Shown one piece after another: positions 1 to 12,584 of a DNA stretch of 64,000 bases (positions are counted from its first letter, which is position 1; each line of letters starts with the position of its first letter). A model generated the notes under the pieces. It was not told where the DNA came from. It worked only from the letters and a program-made list of their open reading frames with translations, and made no database searches. Both the position numbers and the translations under genes were made by a program. This DNA comes from Athripsodes cinereus (taxonomy: Eukaryota; Arthropoda; Insecta; Trichoptera; Leptoceridae): positions 2,356,001-2,420,000 of the forward strand of contig OX388320.1 in assembly GCA_947579605.1 (NCBI GenBank), written 5' to 3'.

Positions 1-1735
1 CATGGAAAGGATTTCTCAATTGGACAGAATTTAAAATTGCTCTAAATGAAGAAGAAAGAAAGAAACTCTACCTAAAGGATATGCCGTGCTGATATAAATA
101 CATAGATGGAAAGAGAGGAAATATTTAACTAAGACAGTTAAAGTCTCAAAACTATCACATAAGTATTTTAACAGAAAAAGAATTATGTCTGTAATAGTAG
201 CTGGCATATCCGAAAAATCCATAAGTAATTGGTGAAAAACTCCTAAATGACAGGTAGTAGGTACACAGAGAAATACATTATTAAGAACTTTTTGCTTGTT
301 TACAATGCCTTGTTTTCATCCGTTAACCCAAATTAAACTTTTTCTCGTAATAATAATAAAAGAAAGTTTCAACCATCACCTGTCTGCTACCGAACGAAGG
401 TTCATAGAAAAAAATAATATATTTTAATCAAATTATTATTAGTACACCCTCCGGGGTGAATTTGAAATAATGCTCGGAAAACGAAATAATTCGTTTACAT
501 AATTAAAAATTATAATGTTAAATTACAATAAAATCATACTGTAATGTCTAAATTAATTATGAAACAGACAGTTTTTTTATCGGAATACGGGTAAGGGATA
601 TCAAGAAAAATTCTCTACCATTTATCTCTACATTCAGAAGACAGACAATAAATTGTGCACAGTCTAAACATATTTGATTTAGATTGAGTTATCACGTGTG
701 GATTAAGATGAAATGTTTTGTAATTAGTAATTTTAATTTCCCCAAAAAATCTTACGTATTGATTGATTGAATTGGCGTTTATTTTATAAAATTCCATAAT
801 TAATTTAGATAAAGAAACAAATGCTATAAATTTAATTATTTTTAATAATATAGTGAGATGCATACAAGAACTGAGTTCTCTTGAAAATGTCAATCGGTTC
901 TTTTAAAAATGTCAATTGGTATAGGTATATTGACAAAAGTAGGTACTTGAGGTTTCTCTCAAAAAATTTAAGTGAAATATTAACGGTGTTTTTATAAAAA
1001 TAAATACTAACATCAGTATGAATTTTCACTCTGTGAATGTACAAACTCTAGAATTATTACAGGAAGACTGTTATTTCAGTAAATAGTTGGTACCTGATAC
1101 AAAGGTAACAACAAAATAAAAACCTGAAAACAAACTGAAAGCCTGAAGAGTAACACAATACAATAGAAGCATATTATTATTCCTGGATGTTTCCGTGTTC
1201 ATCCGATTTCATCCTTTTTACGGCGTTTAAATCCGACATGAAGAGGTTATACTATTCTTTTGTACGTTTATAATTATTTTGTTGGTATTTTTATTTCCGT
1301 CTCTTAAATGAATTCTAACAGCGTTACATAATATACATAAATAATACAATGCATTTACTGACAACCTTACTTACGGAATAAACAAATAATTAAATAAGGC
1401 TTTATTGGCGTCATTATCTGTTCTCAGAAAAAACTGATCGATTTTATCCTCTTAATCCAAGAATTTCAATTAGGTACCTATCTCAAAAGAATATTGTCTT
1501 GAGTTATGAATATTAGTTCTCTTCGATAACATTGAGAATTTTAATTTCTTCAATGAAGGTTGTTTTAATTGTTGTGAGAATTTTTGCTCTTCTTCAACAA
1601 TGTGATTTTTTTTTTATTTTTAATTGACAAATAATTTCTTGTTTTGAGAAATTTTTGTTCTTTCACTTAGATTTAAACATTCAGGATAGACAGCATTCTT
1701 TATCGCTGATCTGAAGATGATCATTTTTTTTTATT
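1..1735. other. AT-rich stretch without gene
   Basis: I see no coding region here; the open frames are short and unlike any family I know. Around 870-915 there are two imperfect copies of a short motif containing aaaatgtcaat, which resembles the loop part of the foldback element at 53.3 kb. Around 760-800 there is a gattgaattg segment shared with 25098-25130, probably an old LINE tail. Confidence 0.5.
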
Positions 1736-1815
1736 TTTTATTTAAATAAAATTTACAATTAACAATATTACATAAACACCTTATTACTAAACAAACACAT
1801 TTATTACAATGTCTT
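1736..1815. repeat. Interspersed repeat H, copy 1
   Basis: About 80 bases starting tttatttaaataaaattt are repeated with modest divergence at 56546-56628 in the same orientation. The family is unassigned; a LINE 3' end is possible. Confidence 0.5.
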
Positions 1816-1822
1816 GAAAGAT

Positions 1823-2042
1823 GACAGCATATCGCACAAGTGTGACCAATCACATGTAATTAACATGCAAGCTGTTCTCTCTGTACCAACAAATAATTAT
1901 GACATTCATGATGGGTGGCATATCTCATCGTTGAATTTTAGATGTACCTTAAATGCTTTTTTCGAACACTTATCTCATCAAACACTCAAAAACCTTTGGA
2001 AAAAGTGGGAAAACAAGTCCTTTCCGGGTGCTCCGCGATGCA
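1823..2042 (-). repeat. SINE-A copy, diverged
   Basis: Antisense copy of the commonest repeat of the window. It follows the consensus from the cacggcatatcccac-like 3' part to the gggtgctccgcg-like 5' part, with many substitutions and no (TAG)n tail left, so it is old. Confidence 0.75.
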
Positions 2043-2186
2043 TTTAAATATTTTCAATTTCTTTTTCTAGATAACCTTATCTAGAGTTTATCATAAAAAA
2101 ATATATAAATTGAGTTTAGTGATCTGCAACGAGTTTGGATTTTCTTCTTCATTCCTCCCTATTTTCAGCATAATCACAATATAAAT

Positions 2187-2446
2187 ACTACTACTACTAC
2201 TACTATACCATCACGGCATATCCCACAAGTGGGGTAGCCAGCAGATCAGCTGCATGTAAGAAACATGCAAACTGTCCTCTTCGTGCCAATATAAAATCAA
2301 GACATTCAGGATGGGTGGCAAACCTCATCGCTGAATTTAAGATGTAAAATGTCTTAATTTTTTCGAACACCTGCCTTTTACAGGACACTCGAAAACTTAC
2401 GCAGAAGAGTGGGAGACCAATTCTTTACCGGGTGCTCCACGGGATA
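2187..2446 (-). repeat. SINE-A copy, full length
   Basis: Antisense, essentially consensus. It begins with (CTA)n, the complement of the (TAG)n 3' tail, and ends with ccacgggata, the complement of the family's 5' end. A frame of about 60 codons inside the repeat is open, as in other young copies, but it has no ATG start. Confidence 0.9.
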
Positions 2447-2567
2447 AAATAAGGGCGGTTAAATGATTGAAGTTCATCCCTTGTTAAATTTATCTATTCA
2501 CGAACGATTTATCCGTGAAATATTATGACAGTGTCCCGGTTATAATACAATTTATTAACTTTACTCA

Positions 2568-2639
2568 CCTTAAGCATCATCATAACAGCCAATCGCTTAA
2601 CCGCCTTAAGCATCATCATAACCGCCAATCGCTTAACCG
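2568..2639. repeat. 36-bp tandem duplication
   Basis: Two adjacent 36-bp units beginning ccttaagcatcatcat, differing at one base (acagcc versus accgcc). It is a local duplication of recent origin. Confidence 0.9.
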
Positions 2640-2789
2640 CCAAATAAGCATTAAGGGATAAATTAAGTTGGAATATTCTAAAAATTGGTGAAAAAATACT
2701 TATCCTTGTTTTATTGACTAAGTTCTTTGCACTATTAATACTTGTATGAATTTCTATGGTCTCTATAAGTGTTATCATTGCAATGTATT

Positions 2790-4056
2790 ATTTTAAAAGG
2801 GTCATTGTGGTTTACATACTATGATTTTTTTCAATTAAATAATTGCCAAATTCCGAATATCCCGTATTTTTTAAAGAATTCAAGTGTTCCTTAATCCTAG
2901 TTTTTATCTTTCTAGTTGACATTTCTCTACACTTTTTATTAGTCTTCACAATGTAGGAACCAATAAACTAGCGTGATAGGTGAAGATCAATTTATTAAAA
3001 AGCAATCAGTTTGGTTTAACTAATAACCAAAATATTTGACATAATAGCTTGGTAGTATTTTTTGTTAAATATATGTTATAATATATATATTGGTAATATG
3101 ATCATACATATAATGGGTTCCGAGATTCTCAGTCAATCTATCTATTTATTTATATAAAAACGTGAATGCTTTGTCTAGAATTGATGAATATTATAGAAGT
3201 CCTTGAGATGCTTTGGTACGTAAACGACACTTTAATGTCGTCCAATAATAAAAATTTGAAAAAAAATTATGGCTTTCCGAACTGAAAAAAATAACCGTGA
3301 TTTCGATCAACCGGGTAAATTTTCTAATAGTCTCTTCATAGTAAAATATTATCAATAGTAATCGTAATAATATTATTATCATCATTATTGTCCCCTGAAG
3401 GTATCCATGTACCTATAGGAAGATATGGAAAGGGAAGGAATAAATTCTAGGAAGTGATAATAATTATTACGGAAGAAGGATTGGAATAAGGTATACCTGA
3501 GCATTAACGGTTAATCGATTAACCAGTAAATTGACAATCAATTAAAAAGAGTTTATCGATTAATTTTTAGCTTTAAACGTTCACTTCAAAAACATTAACG
3601 ATTAATCCGTCCCAAGGTGTCTCCGGGAAAAGAAACGATCGCCTACTCAACATTTTTGTCGCTTGTTCATTTTGCCGCAGCCCGCTGAGGGGGAGATTTT
3701 AATTGTTTATAATGAAAACGTGAAAGTCAATACTTCTTTTTTGTAGGATTAGATGATTTTCTTTACACCTTAAATTTTCATGATCTCCTCGGTTTTATAA
3801 AGAATTGTTTAAGAATTTGCTTTACTTAGTTTTAAATATCCAAAACGAAGACACAAAAATAACAAAAAAAGGACTGACCCATGTTCTTTTCCCAGCACGG
3901 TAGGAATTCCTCCGTTGTTAGAAACAACCGCTTTAAAAGTGAGGTGTTCCTACAGCAACAATGAGGAGACACTTAAATATATTAAATTAAATAGGTAGGT
4001 ATGTCACCCATCCTTTATGTATCATGCATTTCTTTTCCCCTTTATCCCTATATCCC
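2790..4056. other. Non-coding stretch
   Basis: No gene is visible. At 3185-3250 there is an antisense copy of a short repeat (family G) also found at 10680-10745, containing a small hairpin around gacactttaatgtcg. The remainder is AT-rich and unassigned. Confidence 0.5.
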
Positions 4057-4152
4057 CTTTCACGACACAAGCTTTTAGCTTACTATGAAAGGTGTATAAG
4101 GTTGTATTTGGGTTTTTAACAAAAACCCCGGACACGTCTTTTTAAAAAAATA
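4057..4152 (+). repeat. SINE-B fragment, 5' truncated
   Basis: The 3' half of the tRNA-derived SINE seen in full at 24891-25072: cacaagcttttagctta, then the ggttgtatttgggttt block and an A-rich tail. The tRNA-like head is missing. Confidence 0.75.
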
Positions 4153-4183
4153 TATATGTGTGATACAATGACTCTGTCTATCC

Positions 4184-4694
4184 TAGTGTTGTGGAATTCT
4201 CAAGAAATAATTTTTCAAGAAGTAGAGAATTTTCGGAGATTTTTTTTTATTTTTTATTTAAAAGTACAATAATAATAAATACTTTATTCAATCAATCAAT
4301 GAGCAAATGTAAAAATGTTGAGACAATTTATCACCAATATGGCTACAATTAATTATGGAAACATATAAATGTTAAGTACCTACATAGAAAAAAGTGCTAA
4401 TAACTGTTGAAAAATCTTGATGTTTGACACCCCACATGCCCAAATATAAGTTAAAAAAAATTGCAGTTACATACATGGAAAAAAGTGTTAATAATCTCTG
4501 ACTTGGGCCTTAATCAGCCCCCACATTTTTTTTGGATGAATCAGGTTGGCTGCGAAGTGTACTGGGCGAAAGGTCATAATAACAATAAGAAAAAATATGG
4601 AGAGAAATTTCTCTTCCATCAGAGGAGAAATTCTCGGAGAAATTTCTCGTTCTCGAGAAATTTCTTTGAAGAATTTTCTCTTCTCACATCACTA
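4184..4694. mobile_element. hAT-like MITE (TAGTGATGTGAG family), 511 bp
   Basis: The ends are tagtgttgtg on the left and the complement of tagtgatgtg on the right. The flanking 8-mers gtctatcc (4176-4183) and gcctatcc (4695-4702) match at 7 of 8 positions, as expected for a hAT target duplication. The right part is built from repeated gagaaatttctc palindromes. A second copy in the opposite orientation starts at 63467. The element sits inside a LINE 3' end whose remainder (4695-4725) resumes after the right end. It has no transposase, so it is non-autonomous. Confidence 0.75.
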
Positions 4695-4790
4695 GCCTAT
4701 CCTACTTGGGATACGACGTGAAGGTATAGTAAAGTGAATAATTTTTCCCGATTTTTTCCTTTACCCGGTACCACCACTAAGTGAGGATAT

Positions 4791-5263
4791 TTCGATGGTT
4801 TAAAGCACAGAAGACACATGTCCACTTTTTAGGTAAAATGAGTTAATACATGTACAAGATCGGTTGCAACGCCATCTATGTCCTGATTAAATATTACCAA
4901 CAATTTTAATATCATTATTGAAATATTTAGTAAAAACCAAAAAAACACATGTTTAGGACGGACATGTGTCATTTGTGCACGCATAAACGCATCCCAAAAG
5001 TCGCCGTGAGTGGCACTTCCATCACACTTCCAAACACATGTCCATGACCATCATCTAAAAATGCAAATTCTTGGCATTCTGGTTAAAAATATAGTAAAAA
5101 ATAAGTAATAAATGACATTAGAAAAGAACAAAGATTATGATTTTCAACACCTTCTGCATTAATTTGAAGTTAGTGAATTAATTAAGAATCTCAAACTTTC
5201 AAAACCTGTTTTCTCTAAACTGTCAAATGTGGACATGTGTCTTCTGTGCTTTAAACCATCGAA
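4791..5263. mobile_element. 473-bp element with perfect 35-bp terminal inverted repeats
   Basis: Positions 4791-4825 and 5229-5263 are exact reverse complements, starting ttcgatggtttaaagcac. The interior has no open frame of note. I cannot identify an unambiguous target duplication, so the superfamily is open. The perfect arms argue for a recent cut-and-paste insertion. Confidence 0.8.
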
Positions 5264-5990
5264 TTTTATTACATCTCTGAGAGGATATTTATTATCTTGA
5301 ATCGACTGTGAATTTCATAAAATAACGAGTAACGGATATAATTAATTAGTTAATGAATTAAATTTGAGACAAGTTTATTTTGATTAAGAGTGTTCAGCAA
5401 TGGTACAATAAGGTACCTTACATAACTTAACTCGTAAGAGGGGACTTATAGTAATAGTGGAAAATGATCGGAATAATAATAATAATAATAAGGGGTAACC
5501 TACCTATCTATGTACATACAAAACTGTAGGTGATATTATCGTAATATGGATAGGTATCTATCATAATAGTGGAGTCAATGAAACTATTAAATATAAATAA
5601 AATGAAAAATTGAATTTATGTGAATTTTGTTTATTTCAGCTGAAGATTTTATTTTTATCATTTCACTTTATTTCGCATAACTGATTTGACACACAATAAA
5701 ACTGCATAGTTTATGTACATCTTAAAAACTAGCAAAGTTTTTAAATAATTTTACAAAATAATTTTTTTTAATATTATATAAGAGATTTCTTGATGAATAG
5801 ATTCGTTTGACGTACATACTAAACATTATATTTTATTAAACTTGCTCATTATTATGGCACAGAGGGGAAGACTTAACTGTGAGCTTACTGGCTGAGGCTG
5901 CCCCAATCGTAATGAAAACATGGAACAAAAAAAACGTGAAAATCATAATGCATTCATTTAATATAATTTCGAATACAAGTATAATATTAT
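5264..5990. other. Non-coding stretch
   Basis: AT-rich sequence with a short (AAT)n run near 5472-5490. I see no gene or clear repeat. Confidence 0.5.
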
Positions 5991-5992
5991 AC

Positions 5993-6177
5993 AAGTTCGA
6001 AAAAATTTAGACATTGTACATCTTAATTCAGCGATGAGGTTTGCCACCCATCCTGAATGTCTTGATTTTATATTGGCACGAAGAGGACAGTTTGCATGTT
6101 TCTTACATGCAGCTGATCTGCTGGCTGCCCCAATTGTGGGATGTGCCGTGATGGTGTAGTAGTAGTAGTAGTAGTAA
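5993..6177 (+). repeat. SINE-A copy, 5' truncated
   Basis: Sense orientation. It starts within the family at gttcgaaaaaatttagac and runs to a (TAG)n tail of about six units. The first 80 or so bases of the consensus are missing. Confidence 0.85.
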
Positions 6178-6299
6178 TATAATTTCAAGTAAAAATATCC
6201 TCACAAGATTTTACGCAGCCTGAAATTTTTTTTAAAATACATTGTGTAAACCTCAATACAGACTAACTCTACGTTCAATATACAAGACATCATGCAAAC

Positions 6300-6480
6300 A
6301 TTTATTTATTTATTCATTTATTTATTCATTCTACGGCAAAAAGCCCTTATTACATGATACATATATATAAACAATTTCCACAACAATAAAATTGAAAACA
6401 CAACACAAACACACTCAAATCTCAATGATATAAAAACATAAAAGACAATGTAATAGAAATTATATAAAAGATATTAAAAT
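6300..6480. repeat. Probable LINE tail, antisense
   Basis: A (TTTA)n run is followed by ctacggcaaaaagccc and A-rich sequence. Similar (TTTA)n plus 'cggc' blocks occur near 9490, 38400, 53060 and 61800. This fits the 3' end of an unidentified LINE. Confidence 0.4.
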
Positions 6481-6629
6481 TTAAAAATAAAATTACAGAA
6501 TATAATTTTTTTAATTTAAAACCACAACACAAACAAATCCAATGTCAGATGACTTGATGCAAAGGTGTTTGGGTTACAGATTTCATCTTGAACACATATT
6601 CTCTTACCCTCTCTGTCTCTATTCCATCA

Positions 6630-7055
6630 CGAATTCTCCTACAAATAAGGACGCCATTAGACTAACTGCATGTAATAAGCATGCGAGTTATGCCTTCTAT
6701 ACAAAATAAAAGATTCAGAATGGATACTATCGCTGAACTGAAGATGTGAAGCATCTTATAAATACCAATCAATCAAAGTTATGTAATTTTTAACTATTTA
6801 TCTTCATGAGTTTTGTCTTGTTTTTTGTTTTTAATTTAAGTAAAGTGTGTATTACTACTGTTTGCTAGCAACGTGTTCGTCATACGCTTTGGAAATTTGC
6901 GGGACCTTGATTGGTTTGTTTACTGAAGAAATTTGAATGTTGATATTGTTAAGTTGAACTGTTTGTGTCCCTTAAGACAATAAATAAATAAATAAAAGGA
7001 CACTCGAAAACTTACAGAAAAGACTGAGAGGCCGATTTTTTGCCGGGGGCTGCAA
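6630..7055 (-). repeat. SINE-A copy split by an insertion
   Basis: Antisense SINE-A pieces lie at about 6630-6765 (diverged, around ccatcacgaattctcc) and 6995-7055 (ggacactcgaaaacttac). Between them is about 230 bp of unrelated sequence ending in (AATA)n, probably a later LINE-tail insertion. Confidence 0.6.
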
Positions 7056-7314
7056 AAAATAAATTCACATTTTAAAAAAGTCAGACAATCAGGTCTAGTG
7101 TTTGTCAGGTAATCCTTGCTATTGTAATGTAAGGTTTATCTTAATACCGTTATAAATCATTATTTATGGGGACTCAAGTAGCACAAATTTTCTAATGTCG
7201 GTACATTTCCTGATGAAATTTATGACTAGACATTATTTCAAACAAGTATATTAGCGAAATACTCGTATTAAATAGTTGTTCACCTCGCCTCTACGCAATA
7301 ACTATTTATCATAT

Positions 7315-7530
7315 AATATATACTGAAATGAAATCGATAATGTCTTAATCTAGTTTTATTTTGATCTTGATCATACGACGCACGAAGGGACTATGGTCAA
7401 AAACACCGCGCTACCGCTACCGCGCGATCGGTATGTGCGTATTTTTGGCCAAGAGTCACTTCGCACGTCGTATGTTTAAGATTAAGGTCGTGTATAGATT
7501 TTGTCAAGAGTTACCCTACTGAATGCAATC
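7315..7530. repeat. Repeat family F, copy 1
   Basis: Contains near-inverted ends catacgacgcacgaag and cttcgcacgtcgtatg around a GC-rich core with taccgctaccgcgcg. A diverged relative lies at 50151-50310, with the same attttgtcaagagttaccct-like right part. It is probably a MITE. Confidence 0.5.
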
Positions 7531-8060
7531 TAAAAGTAACGATAAAAACTAACACTACTCAATGTTCAACAAAGTCAATCGTTTTATTCTAGTATTCAGT
7601 GCACATATCAAATGGACAATCTTCAAAGTAATCTCAATCACCCTGTATCATTAGAACCATAACTTTCAGAATACCCTGTAATTGCAGAAGTCAATAGACT
7701 ATTTCAGCAACCAATCAAGTGTAACAAAACTGCAGTGTAATAATAATAATAATAACACCATATCAAATAACATTTCGATACACCATCGTGAGTCACCGTA
7801 ACAAGTCCAATAATCTATGTTTCTCATGAAACATAAAAAGAATGAAGCTTAAAGCTCTATATTCCCCAATTGGATTTTCTGGAAAATTTATCGCTGAAAT
7901 GTTACATATTATATATGAAGTTTTCGAGTACTTGTGAAAAATAACCGATGATTCTTAGGCTTGTATTGGTCTACATTATTTTAGACTCATAGCAGAAATT
8001 TAAATGATTTTTTTGTTAAAATTTTACTTTATATCATACATTTTTATTCGATTATATTTA
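7531..8060. other. Non-coding stretch
   Basis: No coding signal and no repeat that I can place. Confidence 0.5.
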
Positions 8061-8154
8061 TTAATTTCCAATAATAAATACATACAAACCAATACATTTC
8101 AAATATCCATATGGTAATAAAATTAAATAAGCGATTTACTCGCTTTATGTAGGC

Positions 8155-8400
8155 ACATTGAATTGTTTAGCTAATATTTTTATGATACTTTGTATTGATT
8201 TGAAATATTGTAACAAATGTACAGTGAAGAATTAAGTTTAAAAATAATAAATAAATGCTAAATAAATAGTAAATAAATGATCAATAAATTTTACATTAAT
8301 TATTTATAAATAATTAATAAATAATATAAGTATAAATAATAAATAAATAAATACCTAATAAATAAATAAATAATAAATAAATTATAAAACAAAAAATTCT
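8155..8400 (+). repeat. LINE tail L1 plus (AAATA)n low-complexity run
   Basis: The block ctttgtattgatttgaaat followed by tgtacagtgaag and A-rich repeats is the 3' end of a LINE family (tail L1) repeated at 19139, 30091, 43802, 44701 and 61560. Here it runs into about 120 bp of irregular AAATA and AAAT repeats. Confidence 0.65.
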
Positions 8401-8404
8401 ACCT

Positions 8405-8640
8405 TGCCGCCTCACTAAGCTAGAGCCTGTGTCAGGCAGTACAATCAGTTAACACAACATTATTGTACAAGAGCTAATCGGAAGAAGTAAGAAAGTTGTC
8501 ACAATCTTTGAAAATTGGCTCATGGCAGGTTTAAGTGATCACTTTTTATACCCATAGACATAGTCATTAGTTCCGCCATTCTAAATGATAATGACAATGT
8601 TGCTATTTTTGTCATATATACGCGTTGTGCCCGAATCAAG
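8405..8640 (+). repeat. Repeat family E, copy
   Basis: Shares ctaatcggaagaagt, gaaaattggctcatggc-like and ttccgccattct blocks with 34756-34950 and 52395-52960. It is an unassigned non-autonomous element; family ends are not resolved. Confidence 0.5.
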
Positions 8641-9594
8641 TTTAACAAACAATTGAAAATATTCGATTATCAAACCAGAAAATCATGTTATCAGAATAGT
8701 CACCTCTTCTAAATTAAATATTAATAACATGTCGTCATTTATTCCGTTTTATTTAAAAGCATTTGTCGGCAAGAAATAAAAGTCTTGACTTTTCAAAAAA
8801 AATTGAGCTTCAGAGACAGAACAAAGATTTTTTTTTTTAAATACAAAACTGAATACATACACTAACGGTAGTTACATAAAAAAAATGTAATATGCAAGTT
8901 AGGTAATTAAGTTAGAAGAAAATTTCGTGTCATAATAAATAATAACATAAAAAAGTTTTTACATACAATATGGAATAAGAGCACGTGCAACAATCGTTAA
9001 ACGTGTAGCGCTTATATTGTTGAATTAATTAACATACTTCTAAGAACATTTTGTTTTATAAATCCTGAATAAAATATCTCATTTTTACGTTGTACACATT
9101 TACATTTGAATGTATTACTATTTACATACACTGTATAGATATATGTAGATACTAGAAATCAAAAGGAAAAAATTGGTTATGCGACCAAATAAATTTTGCG
9201 ACCTGACATATTGGTGTTGCAAAACATAAAGAAAATTAAAAATTTTACTCAACAGACAGTTCATCTGCACAACCAAGAGATTATGCAATATTTTTTTGGT
9301 AGAAAACAGGAAAGGTGTTACTTACAAATCGGCTGAGGCTGATTTAAGTTCACTTTATTCATGTTACGTTCACCAATCCTACCAATTCCTGTTTCAAACT
9401 ACTATATTCGACATGTGTTGAGCACACAAAGTCATACATATTGTTAAACATTGAAAAACATTTTTTTAATTGCAAACGTATTTTATGGATTTATTTATTT
9501 ATTTACACAATAAACGGCTATAAAAACCTTTGACATGTAAAAAAATATACAATAAAAATAACAATGTTTAGAGAAAACATGTGGCTTTCCTGGC
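8641..9594. other. Non-coding stretch
   Basis: AT-rich. A piece at 9250-9310 (atctgcacaaccaagagatta) belongs to family E. About 80 bases near 9050-9110 are loosely repeated near 9950-10010. No gene is visible. Confidence 0.45.
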
Positions 9595-9730
9595 TCCAGA
9601 ACATTCAGGAGTGACCGAGATGAGAGGTGTGGAGGAGCTATTTCGTGCTGTTCGGAACAGGAAGGATTTCTCCCAAGTGGTCGTCAATGTCGGGGGGACC
9701 CGACAAGACACGTAGAGAAGAGAATAAGAA
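9595..9730 (+). repeat. LINE 3' end with GAA-rich tail
   Basis: The GC-rich segment ending gtcaatgtcggggggacc resembles 26330-26400 and 45655-45742. All three share a gtcgtcaatgtcgggggg-type block followed by a GAA/GAAA-rich tail. It is read as the 3' end of a LINE ORF2. Confidence 0.55.
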
Positions 9731-10133
9731 AAAACATATTACAATAGTATAATTTGTCAGGTTTATTGGATGTGCAGTGTTTTAATGAAAAGACTTTTAG
9801 CATCTTTACATTAGAGTATAAAAAATATTAATTATTTAATTTGGAACGTGTTTTCTGAGAACATTTATACTGTGCTGCTGTTAGTCTATAACTCTATACC
9901 ATAATAGGTCAGTGTATAGTGCAGGTATAGTAAACATGATAAATGTAAAAATCCTTAATAAAATATCTCATTTAAACGATGCACAGATTCACATTTATGG
10001 TAAAGAACATGGATGCTGTTACAAAACAATATTTAAAGCCACAAAAACATAAAAAAAGTTATGTCCTTATTGATGAGTTGAATTAGTAATAAGGCGGTTT
10101 AAAACCTAGTAGTTAAAATATTAGATAATATTT

Positions 10134-10415
10134 AAATCTTCAATTCAGAGATGAGGCATGCTACCTGTTTTGATTGTCTCCTTTTTTAATGGCACGAAGA
10201 GGAAAATCTGTTGCAGACGTCGCTCAGCAACAAGTCCACCCTTTTGCCCAAACTATTTTATTTTCATGTTGTGTGTTTATTGTATATTTATTTAAATTTG
10301 GGCAATAAAGATTATTCATTTGTTTTATTTATTCATTTAATCTGTATGTTAATAATCTTACAGAAAGTCCGCTGGCTGTCTTCTTGTGATATCTGTCATG
10401 ATGGTATAGTAGTAG
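10134..10415 (+). repeat. SINE-A copy split by about 140 bp
   Basis: Sense SINE-A pieces at 10134-10215 (ttcagagatgaggcatgc ... ggcacgaagaggaa) and 10365-10415 (gtccgctggctgtc ... atggtatagtagtag) are separated by unrelated sequence. It is diverged, hence old. Confidence 0.65.
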
Positions 10416-10674
10416 TATGAAGAATGAGTGAAAATGATAAAGTTAAAATATTGAATATCTTGTTGAATTTTACAGAACTTATAGTTCAAATGTGTACCCA
10501 GGATAAGAATACTCTCATTGTCAACCTATTTCACATAGTTAATTGCTCAGTGTGATTTTAAAGACTATTTGGGTTCGTAACGAATTCATGTTCGTCTTTA
10601 AGATGTAGTCTACAATAAAAATTACATTTTTACTTTGCTAGTTCCTTATTGAGCCCTTAAAACTTAAATAAATA

Positions 10675-10770
10675 AATTATTATTATTATTGGACAACATC
10701 AAAGTGTCGTTTACGTGCCAAAGCACCTCAAAGACATTGTACAATAAAATAAATAAATAAATAAAACCAT
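10675..10770. repeat. Repeat family G, copy 2
   Basis: Starts with (ATT)n, then ggacaacatcaaagtgtcg and a (AAAT)n tail. The reverse complement matches 3185-3260. Possibly a LINE tail or MITE. Confidence 0.45.
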
Positions 10771-11790
10771 GATTGTGGTAATTAATAACTTGTTATCTAG
10801 AAATCGAGACGAATAAGTCTTGAACCTACATACATCATTCAGTTTCCAGTTGATAATCCTAATAATTATAGTATTTATTTGATATTGGTTGTGCTTTAAT
10901 CATTGTTGCATTATATTATCCACATATCTATGCAACGTCTTTTGAAAAAGCTTCGATAGAAATTATAATAATACAGTTTACAATACAGAAGCTGAAACCT
11001 AAACTTCCAATTGACAAACTTTTGACCGAGATGTCTTGGAGAAGTCATTCGATGAAAGTTCATTTCAAAGGTAAGCTAAGTATTGAGAAGTTTATATTAT
11101 TATTGTGAACTCTCACACAAAGTTCAAAAGCTTTCACTGCAGTTTGTGCAACTTCAGAAAGGAACAATTATTACAGATGAAGGTAATAATAATATCAAAG
11201 GGTATGAATTTAATATATTGTATTGTTGTTGTTGTGTGAAAACACACGGTGAATTACTCTTATAGCACCTTTATGAAAGCTCTGTTTAATTCATAATATC
11301 ATATTGAAAACACATTGAAATGAAAGCTTCAAGCTTATGAGTTTTTAATTTTATAGACAAAAGTTGATATTTTCAACCGACGGTACTTGGTGGAAATTCA
11401 TGATGAATTAATTATAAATAAAACACTTATTTATATTTAGTATAAAGTAGTGTTTTATTAATAATTAATTTTATAGACATTCATACACATTCTATCCTAT
11501 CTTCAATTTGCAAATATTTGAGTACAAGAAATAAGGAACACTCCAATTCAATGTGGCTTAAATGAAGATATATTTTGGTTTGCCATAAATAAGCCCGCAT
11601 ATATTTCCTGGATTTCTTAACTGTATATTTGAGACTCTATTATCAGCATTATTATCACCAGGGTACCTGCGGGGTGAATCCATATATCTTAACCATCACA
11701 GTATCTTCCACAAAAGGGATATCCTGTTTACTAGTTGCAGGTAATAAGTGCCAATAATTAATAAAACATTCAGGATCAGTGACATATTTA
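10771..11790. other. Non-coding stretch
   Basis: No coding or repeat signature that I can support. A ttgttgttgttgtg run near 11220 is a trivial microsatellite. Confidence 0.5.
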
Positions 11791-11794
11791 CTAT

Positions 11795-11900
11795 AAATAA
11801 ATAAATAAATTAATTAATAAATAAATAAATAAATAAATAAATAAGTAAATAAATAAATAAATGAATAAATACATAAATAAATAAATAAATAGATAAAACA
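11795..11900. repeat. (AAAT)n microsatellite
   Basis: About 100 bp of AAAT units with occasional substitutions. It adjoins the tail side of an antisense SINE-B. Confidence 0.9.
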
Positions 11901-11906
11901 AAATAC

Positions 11907-12064
11907 TTTTTTTAAGATAAATCTGGGTTTTTTCATAAGCCCCTTATATACCTTTCACAGTAAGCCTAAAGCTTGTGTCGTGAAAGGGGAGTTTGCCCGC
12001 ACCAGGGATCGAACTACAGACCCCCCATTCACGAGGCCGAGACTCTCCCTTCAGGCTACCGACG
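11907..12064 (-). repeat. SINE-B copy, tRNA-derived, near full length
   Basis: Antisense. It runs from the poly-T (tail complement) through cagtaagcctaaagcttgtg to the tRNA-like head, with the B box complement ggatcgaact and A box region aggctaccgac. The degenerate B box shows it is not a functional tRNA. Confidence 0.85.
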
Positions 12065-12584
12065 TACTCAAACTATTCTAGTATAACATTTTTCTTGTTT
12101 CTCATAATTTGTGCAGACAAAAGAAAATAATCTTTTCTAAAATTAATATTATTTTGAAGTCTGCTTCACGGTAGATACTTTGATTACAGTGTAATATAAA
12201 ATATTTATAGATGGTGGATACTTGTAGATAAATCACAGATGCTTTGAACGTTAACGTAAGAGTTTTTATTTAATCTTCAGTTGATAGATACTATACAGCA
12301 CCAAATAACATCCAAAGCTCTTAATGTTTTTATGAAGGTTTTCTTCGTTGTTATTAATTTTTCATCCCCTTTTTGTTGAGTTTTCTATAAATACAACAAG
12401 TAGTACAATTTTGGTAGGCACTTTGTGAAAATGTTAAGATTTTCATATCAATTATTATTTTTGTGAATAATATAAAATAACATAAAAATTTTCACAGTAT
12501 TTCCTATAAGTATACGAGTAGCCAGAAGACCAAGTTCATGTAGTAAAGATACAACATTTTTTCTCCGCCCCAATAAAAAATATA

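Noticed and set aside
8260..8400. Functional AT-rich origin or matrix attachment region
   Set aside because: It is simple AAATA/AAAT repeat after a LINE tail; nothing in the sequence supports a specific function.
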